Of a stretch of DNA of 64,000 nucleotides, positions 62,924 through 64,000 are shown in pieces. The DNA is from Bradyrhizobium sp. CCBAU 51765 (GTDB lineage Bacteria; Pseudomonadota; Alphaproteobacteria; Rhizobiales; Xanthobacteraceae), in the NCBI RefSeq assembly GCF_015291725.1, contig NZ_CP030038.1:3585001-3649000 (forward strand), read 5' to 3'. Position numbers and translations under genes: made by a program. The notes below the pieces were generated by a model. That model did not search any database, was not told the DNA's origin, and saw only the letters and a program-made list of their open reading frames with translations. The stretch's first letter is position 1. The number at the start of each line of letters is the position of its first letter.

Positions 62924-63673
62924 GTGAGATCACTTCTGATTGCGACTGTCGTGATGGCTATCGTTTCGCCTTCCCACGCCCAACCTCTCCCCGGCGGCTT
63001 CGTTTACCTGCGCGACATCGATCCCAGCATCATCCAGGACATCCGCTACGCCACGTCGAACAATTTCGTCGGGCGTCCGCTCGCCGGCTATGGCGCCGGC
63101 GAATGCGTGGTGAAGCGCGAGGTGGGGCTGCGGCTGAAGGCGGTCCAGCAGGAACTGGCCGCGCAGAACCTATCGCTGAAAATGTTCGACTGCTACCGGC
63201 CGGCGCGGGCCTCCCTCGACATGGTCAAGTGGTCGCAGAACGGTCATGAGACTGCGGCCGAGCGGCGCTACAACCCAAACATTCCGAAGACCGAGCTGTT
63301 CCGCCTCGGCTACATTGCGAGCCGCTCGCAGCATTCCACGGGCGCGGCGCTCGATCTCACGCTGGTCGATCTCAAGGCCGACAATTCGGGCAGCTACGAC
63401 CCGTCGAAGACCTATGCCGACTGCACGGCGCCGGTTGCGATGCGCGTGCCGGAGGGCAGCGTCGACATGGGCACGGGCTACGACTGTACCGACGCAAAGG
63501 GGCATACCGCCGCGACCTCGATCAATCCGGAGCAGCGCACCTGGCGCAAGCGGCTGGTCGCAGCGATGGCCAGGCAAGGCTTTGTGAACTATTCGAAGGA
63601 GTGGTGGCATTTTTCCCTGCCGGGGGCCGGCGGGGCGGCCTATGATTTCCCGATCCAGCCCCGACCAAGGTAG
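62924..63673 (+). CDS. D-alanyl-D-alanine dipeptidase (M15D, VanX-like)
   Basis: A 249-residue exported zinc dipeptidase that releases D-Ala from D-Ala-D-Ala, used for cell-wall turnover and recycling in non-resistant bacteria. The signal peptide (residues 1-22) ends SPSHA. Zinc ligands are in SRSQHSTGAALDLT (His, Asp) and EWWHFSL (His), with Glu of EWWHF as base. GGAGG stands seven bases before the GTG at 62924; an ATG at 62903 is possible. Confidence 0.9.
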   Translation: MRSLLIATVVMAIVSPSHAQPLPGGFVYLRDIDPSIIQDIRYATSNNFVGRPLAGYGAGECVVKREVGLRLKAVQQELAAQNLSLKMFDCYRPARASLDMVKWSQNGHETAAERRYNPNIPKTELFRLGYIASRSQHSTGAALDLTLVDLKADNSGSYDPSKTYADCTAPVAMRVPEGSVDMGTGYDCTDAKGHTAATSINPEQRTWRKRLVAAMARQGFVNYSKEWWHFSLPGAGGAAYDFPIQPRPR

Positions 63674-63709
63674 AGTTTGATTGAAGCAGATGCAGCCGCG
63701 AGTCGGATT

Positions 63710-63823
63710 ACCTCTCCCAAGGGGAGAGGTCGGCGCGAAGCGCCGGGTGAGGGGACCAGATCCCTCGATAGAGCGTAACCCCTCACCCGCGCCTCCGGCG
63801 CGACCTCTCCCGTCGGGAGAGGT
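63710..63823. repeat. Long palindromic repeat, family D
   Basis: The arms CCTCTCCCAAGGGGAGAGG and CCTCTCCCGTCGGGAGAGG are themselves hairpins, and GGGTGAGGGG pairs with CCCCTCACCC. It lies between the dipeptidase gene and the acyl-CoA dehydrogenase gene and may serve as a terminator. Confidence 0.85.
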
Positions 63824-63864
63824 GGCACCGCCCGCGCCGAGACAGATTTGATCGGAAGCGCCTA

Positions 63865-64000
63865 TGACCCAGCCGAGCTTTGCGACCCACGAGGTCTTCA
63901 ACCAGTCGCCGCCGTTCGAGGACGTCGACCTGTTCGCCGCGGACCTGCCGCTGGTGGAAGCGGTCAAGGCCAATGGCGGCGCGGCGGCGGAGCGGGAGCT
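63865..64000 (+). CDS. Acyl-CoA dehydrogenase, AidB-like (5' end only)
   Basis: The first 45 codons of a gene that runs out of the window. MTQPSFATHEVFNQSPPFED and the following VDLFAADLPLVEAVKANGG match the opening of AidB-type acyl-CoA dehydrogenases, flavoproteins of the alkylation response and of isovaleryl-CoA-like oxidation. The catalytic region is not in view. The ATG at 63865 follows GGAAGC, a weak ribosome-binding site. Confidence 0.75.

Noticed and set aside
63710..63823. Repeated short palindromes that could suggest a CRISPR array
   Set aside because: There are no regularly spaced identical repeats with unique spacers; it is a single folded palindromic element.

Overview
The window is a GC-rich chromosomal segment from an alphaproteobacterium of the order Hyphomicrobiales (Rhizobiales), most likely Bradyrhizobium or a close relative. 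This rests on marker genes (the MipZ division ATPase, the DivK/PleD cell-cycle pair, EipB, DUF1489, DUF3572, a phasin), on protein sequences that look bradyrhizobial, and on several families of intergenic palindromic repeats typical of that genus. No rRNA or tRNA gene, prophage, transposase or CRISPR array was seen. About 55 genes can be supported.

Layout. 1-6.8 kb: small hypothetical proteins, DUF1489, panC, mipZ, an exported alpha/beta hydrolase, and a vWA-like/J-domain pair. 7-14.3 kb: a D,D-carboxypeptidase with a SPOR domain, a phasin with an operator-rich promoter, clpS and clpA, and a lipoprotein. 14.4-25.2 kb: an accessory mix of MFS pump, cytochrome c, aldo/keto reductase, an AraC regulator divergent from a nitrilase, HAD phosphatase, lytic transglycosylase, azlCD, trmO, HIT and GNAT proteins. 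25.4-28.3 kb: GDPD with two RidA proteins around eipB. 28.3-32.3 kb: DUF3572-dinB-ACT facing divK-pleD. 32.3-42 kb: an accessory block with a regulator-led operon (gntR, an SsuABC/TauABC-like transporter, and a DUF3604 PHP-like protein), a TetR/MFS pair and small ORFs. 42-50.3 kb: rpmG, a flavin monooxygenase, then NUDIX, DUF983, rnr and topA as one operon. 50.4-59.6 kb: regulator/enzyme pairs (HxlR-SDR, HxlR-azoR), dprA, amidase, AraC, cupin and patatin. 59.7-64 kb: plsY, a dihydroorotase-like gene, pyrB, a D-Ala-D-Ala dipeptidase and the start of an AidB-like acyl-CoA dehydrogenase.

How it fits together. The informational and cell-cycle genes (pyrB, pyrC, plsY, dprA, topA, rnr, rpmG, pleD, divK, dinB) look like an old conserved backbone into which regulator-plus-enzyme cassettes have been inserted. 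The best candidates for new biology are: the autoregulated gntR-ABC-DUF3604 operon, whose substrate is unknown; an identical 13-bp operator in front of both the phasin gene and a distant alpha/beta hydrolase, suggesting a PHB-linked (PhaR-like) regulon; a dihydroorotase homologue beside pyrB that has lost metal ligands and is probably a structural partner of aspartate carbamoyltransferase; and a tandem 19-bp operator between an HxlR regulator and a dehydrogenase.
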